A stretch of DNA of 64,000 bases from Chitinophaga qingshengii (lineage in GTDB: Bacteria > Bacteroidota > Bacteroidia > Chitinophagales > Chitinophagaceae). Positions 34,288-43,101 of the stretch are shown here, one piece after another. Position 1 is the stretch's first letter. Each line of letters starts with the position of its first letter. The stretch lies in contig NZ_JACVFC010000001.1 of the NCBI RefSeq assembly GCF_014529935.1, positions 3,286,001 to 3,350,000 on the forward strand. Direction: 5' to 3'. The translations under genes were made by a program, and so were the position numbers. The notes beneath the pieces were generated by a model, which saw only the letters and a program-made list of their open reading frames with translations, was not told the DNA's origin and did not search any database.

Positions 34288-36120
34288 ATGAAGACTTTCA
34301 AGCGATTACTGGGATATGCTACCCCCCTGCATCATTATGTTCCGGAATATGTTATCTATACTATCATTGGTATCATTTTCGGCATGGTCAACTTCGCCAT
34401 GCTGATTCCGCTGCTGAACGTAATTTTCGACCAGGTGGCAGCGAAACCAAAGGTCCTTTCAGAACCTTCCTTTTCTTTCACCATCAGCTACTTTATTGAT
34501 CTTTTCAATTATTATTTCGACTATTTTATCCGCAGCAGTGGTTCCAAACAAAGCGCGCTCTATTTTGTGTGTGCGATCATCGGCGTTTGTGTTGTCATCG
34601 CTAACCTGGGCCGTTATATGAGTACCCGCGTGGTAACCCGGATGAAAATGACGATGCTCTCCCGCTTAAGGACCAACCTGTATAAAAAATTCACCGAACA
34701 ATCGCTGGGCTTTTACAGCTCCAAACAGAAAGGCGACCTGTTATCAGTGATGACCAACGACGTGCAGGAAGTAGAAGGCTCTGTCGTGAATGCTATTCAA
34801 ATCCTGTTGCGTGATCCGTTTATCATCATCGGTTATTTTGCAGCGCTCTTTTACCTGTCCGTTAAGCTCACGCTTTTTACGATCGTATTTTTCCCTATAT
34901 CCGGCGCCCTGATTTCCTATATCTCTAAAAAACTGAAACAAAAAGGCTGGTTCAGCCAGGAGCTGCTGGGTAAAATTCTGAACGTAACAGAAGAAACACT
35001 GGGAGGTATCCGCATCATACAATCTTTTACCGGCGCAGCCTTTATGCAGAAAAAATTCGGCGATGTAAATCATCGTTTTGTGACGGTGAGCAAATCCATG
35101 TTCAACCAGCGGGAACTGGCCTCACCGGTATCTGAAATACTGGGCGTAATGGTGGTAGTGATCCTTGTTATCTATGGCGGCACACTGGTACTGCAAGGCA
35201 GTGATTTGCTGACAGGCGCCACCTTCATGACTTACCTGGTGTTCTATTCACAAATCATGCAGCCGGCTAAAAATATCTCCACCGCTATCACTACCATGCA
35301 ACGTGGTATCGTTGCGAGTGAACGTATTTTCAGCATACTGGACACACCGGTGGCAGTACAGGAAAAAGCGGATGCAAAAGCCATCAGCACTTTTGAAGAC
35401 AAAGTTGAATACAACCATGTTTCTTTCAAATACGACCAGCAATTTGTGCTGAAAGACATACAGCTCACTATCCGTAAAGGACAGATGATTGCATTGGTAG
35501 GCCGCAGCGGCGCCGGTAAATCTACCATGGCGGATGTGCTACCCCGTTTCTATGATGTCAGTGAAGGTAATATTCGTATAGACGGCACCGATATACGTGA
35601 TCTAAAATTGAATGATCTGCGGTCACTCATTGGCGTAGTATCTCAGGAAGCTATCCTGTTTAATGATACAGTGTTCAATAATATTGCATTTGGTCATCCG
35701 GAAGCAGACCGTGAAGCTGTGATACAGGCTGCTAAAATTGCGAACGCACATGAGTTCATTGAGCAATTGGAAAACGGATACGATACTTCTATTGGCGACC
35801 GGGGCCTCAAACTCAGTGGTGGTCAGCGTCAGCGGCTGACGATTGCCAGAGCGATTTTTAAAAATCCGCCGATCCTCATTCTGGATGAAGCTACTTCCGC
35901 ACTGGACACAGAGTCGGAAAAACTGGTACAGGCAGCGCTCGACAAACTCATGCAAAACCGCACTACTATTGTTATTGCGCACCGTCTGAGTACGATCCAG
36001 CATGCCAACGAAATTGTAGTGATGGATCAGGGAGAAATAAAAGAACGTGGCACACACGACGATCTGCTTTCCCGCGAAGGTATCTACCATAAACTGGTAG
36101 AAATGCAGGAGTTTAAATAA
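34288..36120 (+). CDS. ABC exporter, fused permease and ATPase (MsbA-like)
   Basis: 610-residue half-transporter that acts as a homodimer. Six transmembrane helices occupy about residues 15-330. The nucleotide-binding domain has Walker A GRSGAGKST (about 404), the ABC signature LSGGQRQR (about 509), Walker B ILILDEATSALD (about 530) and the H-loop in IVIAHRLSTIQ. MsbA-type exporters flip lipid A or other amphiphiles; multidrug relatives are equally possible. The EQSLGFYSSKQKGDLLSVM segment is the usual coupling region of this group. Single gene followed by a hairpin. Confidence 0.92.
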   Translation: MKTFKRLLGYATPLHHYVPEYVIYTIIGIIFGMVNFAMLIPLLNVIFDQVAAKPKVLSEPSFSFTISYFIDLFNYYFDYFIRSSGSKQSALYFVCAIIGVCVVIANLGRYMSTRVVTRMKMTMLSRLRTNLYKKFTEQSLGFYSSKQKGDLLSVMTNDVQEVEGSVVNAIQILLRDPFIIIGYFAALFYLSVKLTLFTIVFFPISGALISYISKKLKQKGWFSQELLGKILNVTEETLGGIRIIQSFTGAAFMQKKFGDVNHRFVTVSKSMFNQRELASPVSEILGVMVVVILVIYGGTLVLQGSDLLTGATFMTYLVFYSQIMQPAKNISTAITTMQRGIVASERIFSILDTPVAVQEKADAKAISTFEDKVEYNHVSFKYDQQFVLKDIQLTIRKGQMIALVGRSGAGKSTMADVLPRFYDVSEGNIRIDGTDIRDLKLNDLRSLIGVVSQEAILFNDTVFNNIAFGHPEADREAVIQAAKIANAHEFIEQLENGYDTSIGDRGLKLSGGQRQRLTIARAIFKNPPILILDEATSALDTESEKLVQAALDKLMQNRTTIVIAHRLSTIQHANEIVVMDQGEIKERGTHDDLLSREGIYHKLVEMQEFK

Positions 36121-36133
36121 CTCATTACGATTC

Positions 36134-36180
36134 GATTTTTTGATTTGAGGGAAACATGAGCTTCCTTCAAATCAAAAAAC
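36134..36180 (+). terminator. Long stem-loop after the ABC exporter gene (family b arm sequence)
   Basis: The 20-base arm from 36134 (GATTTTTTGATTTGAGGGAA) pairs with 36162-36180 (starting TTCCTTCAAATC) with one G-T wobble, across an 8-base loop. The arm shares TTTTTTGATTT with the element at 12714-12859. As there is no following T run, it may be a dispersed element rather than a plain terminator. Confidence 0.6.
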
Positions 36181-36326
36181 CGGAAATCAAACATTCCCCA
36201 AATCATTATCTGGCTTGCATCTCCCCGCTTCTTTTGGTATTGTTTTTGTTATACCCGATTTAATAATGCCAACCCGCTCTTTGTAGCACTCACATTTTCT
36301 TTAACCTTTTAACATAGCGAACTCCT

Positions 36327-37832
36327 ATGATTTCTATCGTAATTCCTGTATTAAACGAAGGGGCTACCATACGCCAGGTAATAAAGACTGTAAAAAAGAC
36401 CAACCGCAAAATCGAGATTATTGTGGTAGATGATAATTCCACAGACAATACGGTGGAAGAGGCCATGAAAGAGCAGGTCAGAGTGATTACCAGTAGCCAG
36501 CGGGGAAAGGGCATTTCCATGCGGGAAGGAATGATGGCCGCCAAACACGAAATTATTGCCTATGTAGACGGAGATATACTTACTTATCCTGACAACATTG
36601 TAGAGTTATTAACTGATCCTATCGAGCGCGACGAAGCTGATTTCGTTAAATCCTACTTTGAAAGGCAGGCGGGCAGGGTCACACAATTAGTGGCCAAGCC
36701 GCTGCTGAGTATTCTGTATCCGGACCTTTCCCATTTTCAGCAGCCGCTCAGCGGTATGATTGCAGGCCGCAAATCCATGCTTTCACAGGTACAATTTGAA
36801 AACGATTATGGTGTTGATATCGGTTTATTGATAGATATGCATCATTTGGGTGCACGTATTGTGGAAGCCAATATCGGCAAGGTAGAGAATGCCATGCAAA
36901 CATGGGAACAGCTGAGTAAAATGTCGCGCGAAGTATCGCGGACCATCTTACGAAAAGCAGAAAATATTCCGCAGGAAAACCTGGAAACACTGGGTAACAT
37001 CAACCTGATCAGGGAACAGATGGAATACTCCATCCTGGAGACGATCGATAAGCTGCAGAAGATGGTCATCTTCAACCTGGACCATGCTGTTTTCACACAA
37101 AATTATTTACAATGGGCAGCCATTGCTTTTGATCATGAAGAAGAGCTGCAGCAGATTATGGCTACGGTAACAGATCCGCTGGACCGCCTGCATCAAACAG
37201 CTGCGCTTTTTGAAGGCCGCAACATTGCGGAGCTGCTGGAAGTAGCGGATGCCATTCCGCTGATACCGGGCATTCGTGAAGTAGTGCAGGAACTAAAGAA
37301 AAGGGGATATGCCTGCGGCCTTATCACCGATGGTTTTGGGATGGTAGCCCGGCACATTAAAAATCAGCTGGGAATGGACTTCGTATTAGCCAATAAACTG
37401 CATTTGGTAAACAGCGTGGCAACCGGTGAATTAACGGTTCCCGATTATTTTCTGAAAAACGGCGAGTACTGCAAAAGCGCGGTGCTGCCGTATGTAGCAG
37501 AACAATATAACATTCATACGCAGAACATTATCTATGTGGGAGATGGTAAGCAGGACACCCAACTGTTGACCGAAGCCGGGATTGGTGTTGCGTTTTGTCC
37601 ACAATATCAGCGGGCATATGTAGAAAAGGTTGCCGATAAGATTATTACCGGTTTGTCATTAGCGCCGTTATTGGATATTGCGCCAGCAAGTCCTTCCAAA
37701 AAATTCAGGCTGCCTGTTATCAGCAAAAAACAAGCACGCAACATAGGTTTGGGGGGCCTGGTAGGCCTTGCAGGAGCCGGGCTCGTGTATTTTGCGATGC
37801 GGCAGTTACGGAAACAAAAATCAAATTGTTAA
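36327..37832 (+). CDS. Glucosyl-3-phosphoglycerate-synthase-like glycosyltransferase fused to a HAD phosphatase domain
   Basis: 501 residues. Residues 1-235 form a GT-A family 2/81 glycosyltransferase with MISIVIPVLNEG, IIVVDDNSTD and the metal-binding DGD (81-83). LSGMIAGRKSM and NDYGVDIGLLIDMHHLGARIVEANIGKVENAMQ resemble glucosyl-3-phosphoglycerate synthases (split here across two motifs). Residues 245-440 form an HAD phosphatase of SerB/GpgP type with motif II T334 (LITDG), motif III K383 and motif IV GDGKQD (405-410). However, motif I reads FNLDHAV, so the nucleophile Asp is Asn250. A C-terminal hydrophobic segment (GLGGLVGLAGAGLVYFAM, about 472-490) may anchor it to the membrane. If intact, such a fusion would make glucosylglycerate, a compatible solute; the substitution questions the second step. 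Confidence 0.8.
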   Translation: MISIVIPVLNEGATIRQVIKTVKKTNRKIEIIVVDDNSTDNTVEEAMKEQVRVITSSQRGKGISMREGMMAAKHEIIAYVDGDILTYPDNIVELLTDPIERDEADFVKSYFERQAGRVTQLVAKPLLSILYPDLSHFQQPLSGMIAGRKSMLSQVQFENDYGVDIGLLIDMHHLGARIVEANIGKVENAMQTWEQLSKMSREVSRTILRKAENIPQENLETLGNINLIREQMEYSILETIDKLQKMVIFNLDHAVFTQNYLQWAAIAFDHEEELQQIMATVTDPLDRLHQTAALFEGRNIAELLEVADAIPLIPGIREVVQELKKRGYACGLITDGFGMVARHIKNQLGMDFVLANKLHLVNSVATGELTVPDYFLKNGEYCKSAVLPYVAEQYNIHTQNIIYVGDGKQDTQLLTEAGIGVAFCPQYQRAYVEKVADKIITGLSLAPLLDIAPASPSKKFRLPVISKKQARNIGLGGLVGLAGAGLVYFAMRQLRKQKSNC

Positions 37833-37847
37833 ATACTGACTGTAAGC

Positions 37848-37897
37848 CATAAACGAAAAAAGGGATTTGAAAATTCAAATCCCTTTTTTCGTTTATG
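37848..37897. terminator. Bidirectional terminator with a 24-bp perfect stem
   Basis: CATAAACGAAAAAAGGGATT (first 20 of 24 bases, 37848-37871) is followed by AA and the exact reverse complement (37874-37897). It separates the glycosyltransferase-HAD gene and the convergent DksA-like gene. The loop is only 2 bases on paper, so the top pairs will open. Confidence 0.92.
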
Positions 37898-37909
37898 AGT
37901 AACGTTATA

Positions 37910-38977
37910 TTATTTGCTCTTAGCCAGTTTAGCTTCGATGCTCAGTGTAGCGTGCGGTACAGCACGGAGACGAGCTTTATCTATCAGCTTACCGGTTACG
38001 CGGCAGATGCCGTATGTTTTATTTTCGATGCGCATCATTGCTTTTTCCAGGTGATCGATGAACTGGATCTGGCGGCTGGCCATCTGGTTGAGCTGTTCTC
38101 TTTCCTGGGAACCGCTACCGTCTTCCATGCTCATGTATTTGTTTTCAGTATCATCGGTACCGGCTTCATCTTTGCGGGTAATGAGGCCTTGCAGGTAAAC
38201 CAGTTCTTTTTTAGCGAACTCCAGTTTTTTCTGGATCAGTTCCCTGAATTCCTGCAGATCTGCATCACTATATCGGAAGAGGGGGCCGGCAACTGGTTCG
38301 GGCTGGTCCAGCACTGATTTGGTAAATTCAGGCTGATAAGCGACCTGGGCAGATTTTCCACCTTTCTTTTCAGCTTTCTCGGATTTTTCAGCTTTTTCCG
38401 GTTTTTCGGTTTTCTCGGGTTTCTCGGTTTTCTCGGACTTTGCTGATTTTTCTGCTTTTACTGCAGGTTTTTCCGCTGCTTTTTTAGTGGCTTCTTTCAC
38501 CTTAGCAACTTGTTCCTTTGTATCTGCTTTCTTTACTGCCATTGTTTTAAGTTCTTTTTCTTCTGACTTAGAAATTAATGGTTTTTCTTTTTCAGCGGCA
38601 ACACTTTTAGTGACCACTTGCTGCTTTACAGCAGGCTCTTTTTTAACGGTCTTCTTTGCAGGTACAGCAACTTTCGGGACGGACGATGTTTTACTGTTTT
38701 TTGCGGCTGGAGCCTTTTTAACTACGTTTTTGGGGGCAGCGGCGGTTTTTTTGGCTGCTGCTTTAGCTACCACGGCTTTTTTTGCTGCGGGTGGAGCAGG
38801 CTTGGCTATTGCTGCTTTTTTGGCGGCGGCCGCCTTTTTAGGGGCAACAGGCGCGGTCTTTTTTGCCGGAGCGGGTTTAGCAGCTTTTTTAGCTGTTGTT
38901 ACCTGCTTCGCTGCAGCTTTCTTTACCTGGGCCACCTTCTGGGTCGATTTACTAGCAACCTTCTTTTTTGTTGCCAT
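37910..38977 (-). CDS. Lys/Ala-rich histone-H1-like protein with C-terminal TraR/DksA-like domain
   Basis: 355 residues. Residues 1-225 are extremely basic and low in complexity (repeated KKAA, PAKK, AKKA, later EKTEKPEKAEKSEK), like histone H1 or the Hc1/AlgP tails that bind DNA. Residues about 233-355 are TraR/DksA-like: a coiled coil (LQEFRELIQKKLEFAKKELVYL), then MSMEDGSGSQEREQLNQMASRQ and the globular part YGICRVTGKLIDKARLRAVPHAT. The zinc finger is degenerate: only one of the usual four Cys is left. The start is 6 bases after the ileS stop, so the gene is co-transcribed with ileS, an arrangement seen in other Bacteroidota for DksA-like genes. Confidence 0.85.
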   Translation of the reverse strand: MATKKKVASKSTQKVAQVKKAAAKQVTTAKKAAKPAPAKKTAPVAPKKAAAAKKAAIAKPAPPAAKKAVVAKAAAKKTAAAPKNVVKKAPAAKNSKTSSVPKVAVPAKKTVKKEPAVKQQVVTKSVAAEKEKPLISKSEEKELKTMAVKKADTKEQVAKVKEATKKAAEKPAVKAEKSAKSEKTEKPEKTEKPEKAEKSEKAEKKGGKSAQVAYQPEFTKSVLDQPEPVAGPLFRYSDADLQEFRELIQKKLEFAKKELVYLQGLITRKDEAGTDDTENKYMSMEDGSGSQEREQLNQMASRQIQFIDHLEKAMMRIENKTYGICRVTGKLIDKARLRAVPHATLSIEAKLAKSK

Positions 38978-38983
38978 GGGGGA

Positions 38984-41900
38984 TTAGCTTTTTTTGTTAA
39001 CTAATACATTAAATTTAAGGTCATTCACCTCTATTTCTGTTCCGCCCTGTAATTGCTCCACTACATCCAAGCTATCTGCCAAAATTTCCGTGCAAATATA
39101 GTCATTATAGTTTATAATCGCCGATTTCAGCGTGTCTACGCTCTCTACCTTAACGTTAATTCTGTCAGTCAGTTCGAAGCCGCTGTCTTTGCGAATTTTC
39201 TGTATCCGGTTTACCAGTTCACGGGCATTGCCTTCATCCTGTAACTGATCAGTAATAGTAATATCCAGCGCTACCGTTAAAGCACCTTTATTCGCTACTG
39301 TCCATCCAGGAATATCTTCGGAGATTATTTCAACATCAGAGAGTTGTATCTGCAATTGCTCGCCTTCCAGGGTCAGGTTGAAATGACCGTCGCGCTCAAT
39401 TGTGGTAATATCTGTATCCGTGAACGCACCGATAGCTGCTGCTACCGCTTTCATTTTCGCGCCCATTTTACCACCGAGCGACTTGAAGTTCGGTTTAATC
39501 TTTTTCTTGATAAAACCTCCCGTTTCGGTAAGATAATCAATCCCTTTGACATTTACTTCACTTTTTATCAGATCCTCCACTTTTTCCAGCTGCTCTTTCA
39601 TGTGGGAACCGGCAACCGGGATGAGTATCTTTTGAAGTGGCTGTCTTACCTTGATATTCACTTTCTTACGCAAGGATAATACCAGTGATGAAATATCCTG
39701 GGCCAACTGCATTCTTTCTTCCAGATCGGCATCAATAGCTGCCGCGTCAGACACCGGGAAATCAGTGTGGTGGATGGATTGTCCCTGGAAACGGCCACTC
39801 ACACGGTTGAGGTTGTTAAATAACCAGTCGGTGAAGAATGGGGAAACCGGGGCCATCAATTGTGTAATTTTTTCCAAACATTCGTACAACGTCTGGTAGG
39901 CACTGATTTTGTCGTGCCCGTAATCTCCTTTCCAGAACCGGCGGCGGCACAAGCGCACATACCAGTTACTCAAATGCTCATCCACAAAGTTTTCGATGGC
40001 TCTGCCTGCCTGAGTCGGTTCATAATCATCGAAATTGGCGGTCACATCCCGGATCAGGGAGTTCAGCACGGAAATAACCCAACGGTCAATTTCCGGGCGT
40101 TCCTGCAACGGAATATAGGCTTCGCTGAATGTAAACTTATCAAGATTAGCATACATTGCGAAGAAGTTATATGTATTGTAGAGGGTGCCGAAGAGTTTGC
40201 GTTGCGCTTCTCCGATACCTTTTACGTCAAATTTGAGGCTGTCCCAGGGGGAAGCATTGGTGATCAGGTACCAGCGGGTAGCGTCTGCACCATATTGCTC
40301 AATGGTTTCAAACGGATTCACTACGTTACCGAGGCGTTTACTCATTTTCAGCCCGTTCTTATCCAACACTAAACCATTGGAAACCACTGTTTTATAAGCC
40401 ACATTATCAAAAAGCATCACGCCGAGGGCATGCAATGTGTAGAACCAGCCACGGGTTTGGTCTACCCCTTCTGCGATAAAATCGGCCGGGAATGCCTCAC
40501 CTTTTTCAATCAGCTCTTTATTTTCAAACGGATAATGCCATTGCGCGTAAGGCATCGCGCCACTGTCGAACCAAACATCTATCAGATCCGGTTCCCGGCG
40601 CATAGGCTTGCCGGAAGGGCTTACCAGGATAATATCATCTACATAGGGTTTATGCAGGTCCAGGATACCTTCATGCAGGTAGGACTTGTTCACATCTCCA
40701 CCCAGCACTTCGTTTGCCTTACGGATTTCGGCATTCAGCTCGTCGATGCCACCAATACAGATTTCCTCGGTACCATCTTCCGTGCGCCAGATGGGCAACG
40801 GAGTACCCCAGTAGCGGCTGCGGCTCAGGTTCCAGTCCACCATGTTCTCCAGCCAGTTACCAAAGCGGCCGGTACCGGTAAAGGCCGGTTTCCAGTTGAT
40901 GGTTTTATTCAGTTCCACCATCCTGTCTTTCATGGCCGTAGTTTTGATAAACCAGGCATCCAGCGGGTAGTACAGCACTGGTTTGTCTGTACGCCAGCAG
41001 TGAGGATAGGTGTGTTCGTATTTTTCTACCTTAAAGGCACGGTTCTCTTTTTTCAGTTTCACGGCGATGTCCACATCCACATCCTTGTAGTCCGGATCAT
41101 CTTTGTAATTTTTAACATATCTGCCGGAGAACTCACCTACGTTGTCGGTGAACTTACCTTCACGGTCTACCAGTGTCAGGATACCGATGCCATATTTTTT
41201 CCCTACCCGGTTGTCATCTGCACCAAAAGCAGGAGCAGTATGTACGATACCGGTACCATCTTCCGTGGTCACAAAGTCGCCGATGATCACACGGAACGGA
41301 TCACCTTCTTCCGGTCGGGTATAAGGAAGCAGTTGTTCGTAACGGATATTTTCCAGCTGGCTGCCTTTGGCACTGGTCAGTATCTTCCAGGGGATTACTT
41401 TATCACCTTCCTGGTAAGCCGCGAAGTCGGCATTTTCACCTTCTGCCTTGAAATACTTACCCAGCAAGTCTTTCGCCATCACTACATTGATAGGGAGATG
41501 GGTGTATTGGTTGAAAGTGCTGACGAGTACATACTCGATATTAGCACCTACCGTCAGACCAAGGTTGGAGGGTAAAGTCCAGGGAGTGGTGGTCCAGGCC
41601 AGGAAATAAACTTCGTCTGAGCCTGCGGCATCAAACAGGAATTGGGAGTTTTCCGCCTGTTTGGCCTTAAACATCGCTACAACCGTAGTATCTTTTACAT
41701 CCTTATAGGTGCCTGGCTGGTTGAGCTCGTGAGAGCTAAGACCGGTACCGGCTGCCGGAGAATAAGGCTGGATACTTACGCTTTTGTATAACAGCCCTTT
41801 TTTATACAGGGTCTGTAAGCACCACCAGAGTGATTCGATGTATTTATTATCAAAAGTGATATACGGATCTTTCAGGTCTACCCAATAGCCCATTTTCTGG

Positions 41901-42310
41901 GTCAGGTCGTCCCACTTGTCTTTATATTTCAGTACTTCTTTACGGCAGGTCTCGTTATACTCTGCGATAGAAATCTTTTTACCGATATCTTCCTTGGTAA
42001 TTCCCAGGCTTTTTTCCACGCCCAGTTCCACCGGCAGGCCATGGGTATCCCATCCGCCTTTCCGTTTTACCTGGAAACCTTTCATGGTTTTATAACGGCA
42101 TACCAGATCCTTCAGGGTACGTGAAATCACATGGTGAATACCCGGCAAACCATTGGCGCTGGGAGGACCTTCATAAAATACGAACGGCGTAGCGCCTTCC
42201 CGTACTTCCACGCTTTTTTCAAAAGCCTGCTGAAGCTCCCATTGCTGAAGTATATCTTTCTCTATCTGAGGTAAATTCAGTTGGTTATATTCCTGATATT
42301 TGCTGGACAT
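38984..42310 (-). CDS. ileS: Isoleucyl-tRNA synthetase
   Basis: Class I synthetase charging tRNA-Ile, 1108 residues. The signature HIGH-like site is in PPSANGLPGIHH (about 49-60) and the KMSKR loop is LKMSKRLGN at about 652-660. The CP1 editing domain includes YSPAAGTGLSSHE and the conserved TTPWTLPSN and GTGIVHTAPAFG. The C-terminal anticodon-binding domain is of the long type. This architecture matches the type 2, eukaryote-like IleRS found in Bacteroidota, which is usually intrinsically less sensitive to mupirocin; that is family knowledge, not measured here. No T-box is visible upstream. Confidence 0.97.
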   Translation of the reverse strand: MSSKYQEYNQLNLPQIEKDILQQWELQQAFEKSVEVREGATPFVFYEGPPSANGLPGIHHVISRTLKDLVCRYKTMKGFQVKRKGGWDTHGLPVELGVEKSLGITKEDIGKKISIAEYNETCRKEVLKYKDKWDDLTQKMGYWVDLKDPYITFDNKYIESLWWCLQTLYKKGLLYKSVSIQPYSPAAGTGLSSHELNQPGTYKDVKDTTVVAMFKAKQAENSQFLFDAAGSDEVYFLAWTTTPWTLPSNLGLTVGANIEYVLVSTFNQYTHLPINVVMAKDLLGKYFKAEGENADFAAYQEGDKVIPWKILTSAKGSQLENIRYEQLLPYTRPEEGDPFRVIIGDFVTTEDGTGIVHTAPAFGADDNRVGKKYGIGILTLVDREGKFTDNVGEFSGRYVKNYKDDPDYKDVDVDIAVKLKKENRAFKVEKYEHTYPHCWRTDKPVLYYPLDAWFIKTTAMKDRMVELNKTINWKPAFTGTGRFGNWLENMVDWNLSRSRYWGTPLPIWRTEDGTEEICIGGIDELNAEIRKANEVLGGDVNKSYLHEGILDLHKPYVDDIILVSPSGKPMRREPDLIDVWFDSGAMPYAQWHYPFENKELIEKGEAFPADFIAEGVDQTRGWFYTLHALGVMLFDNVAYKTVVSNGLVLDKNGLKMSKRLGNVVNPFETIEQYGADATRWYLITNASPWDSLKFDVKGIGEAQRKLFGTLYNTYNFFAMYANLDKFTFSEAYIPLQERPEIDRWVISVLNSLIRDVTANFDDYEPTQAGRAIENFVDEHLSNWYVRLCRRRFWKGDYGHDKISAYQTLYECLEKITQLMAPVSPFFTDWLFNNLNRVSGRFQGQSIHHTDFPVSDAAAIDADLEERMQLAQDISSLVLSLRKKVNIKVRQPLQKILIPVAGSHMKEQLEKVEDLIKSEVNVKGIDYLTETGGFIKKKIKPNFKSLGGKMGAKMKAVAAAIGAFTDTDITTIERDGHFNLTLEGEQLQIQLSDVEIISEDIPGWTVANKGALTVALDITITDQLQDEGNARELVNRIQKIRKDSGFELTDRINVKVESVDTLKSAIINYNDYICTEILADSLDVVEQLQGGTEIEVNDLKFNVLVNKKS

Positions 42311-42571
42311 AAAACAATTCCCCGCCCTTTGATGTTATTTAGACAATAATTGATTAAAATTGTGCGAAGTTAAGAAAATACGACGGCACCTGTAAAGGCA
42401 ACTTTACCAAAAACGGTAGTTTTAAAAATATTTTTCGTAACTTTTTTAGTAATTTACAATAAAGAGTATTTATTTTACGTTTTTGGCATTGTTTTAGCTC
42501 TTTGCCAGGAAGAAAAAGAGAAACCTAAGTCAGTTAATTTAACCCAACGAGGATAAACCATATCTTGATTT

Positions 42572-43036
42572 ATGAAAAAGTTGACGTTAATTTTTTGTGC
42601 AGTATTGATCACTTCCGGCATAACTTTTGCACAGCAGAAAAAATCAGTTAAGAAAACAAAAACAGTTGCGAAAAAGGTGGAAGCACCTGCAGCGGTTAAA
42701 AGTTCTTTTGATCAGACCTTTGCCGGAACTACAGACGCGAAGTGGACGAAAACAAGTGCAGGCCACTGGAACGTCAGTTTCCACAAAGACAACATACAAA
42801 CAATAGCAGAGTATGACGCTGATGGCAAATGGATTGCTACCAGAAGTTCCTACGACGCGCAAACACTGCCGGAATCAGTGGCTGGTACACTGAAAACTAA
42901 ATATCCGGCTGCCACCATAAAAGATGGCTGGAAAATTGAAAGAGCAGATGTAGCTGCTTACTACAAAGTAAACATTCAGGACAATGGTGCAGAGAAAGCA
43001 GTGCTGTTGAACGATGCAGGCACCGTCACTGAATAA
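42572..43036 (+). CDS. Periplasmic PepSY-like (beta-lactamase-inhibitor-like) domain protein
   Basis: 154-residue exported protein with a signal peptide (MKKLTLIFCAVLITSGITFA), a basic linker (QQKKSVKKTKTVAKKVEAPA) and one globular domain. The domain has FAGTTDAKWTKTSAGHWNVSFHK, AEYDADGKWIATRSSY, and the PepSY-like helix LPESVAGTLKTKYPAATIKDGWKIER before a beta strand (split into its parts). Such proteins are abundant in Bacteroidota; their ligand is unknown. The intergenic gap to ileS (261 bases) is AT-rich and lacks other genes. Confidence 0.85.
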   Translation: MKKLTLIFCAVLITSGITFAQQKKSVKKTKTVAKKVEAPAAVKSSFDQTFAGTTDAKWTKTSAGHWNVSFHKDNIQTIAEYDADGKWIATRSSYDAQTLPESVAGTLKTKYPAATIKDGWKIERADVAAYYKVNIQDNGAEKAVLLNDAGTVTE

Positions 43037-43076
43037 TCAAACACGTATTTCATAGGTATAGGGATAAATAGGACAG

Positions 43077-43101
43077 ACCCTGCTCTTTTGGGCGGGGTTT
43101 T
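43077..43101 (+). terminator. Terminator after the PepSY-like gene
   Basis: ACCCTGC pairs with GCGGGGT, including one G-T wobble, across an 8-base loop, and is followed by TTTTC. It lies directly before the convergent GH92 stop. Confidence 0.7.

Noticed and set aside
42311..42571. T-box riboswitch upstream of ileS
   Set aside because: No T-box core sequence or specifier-type stem seen; T-boxes are also not expected in this phylum.
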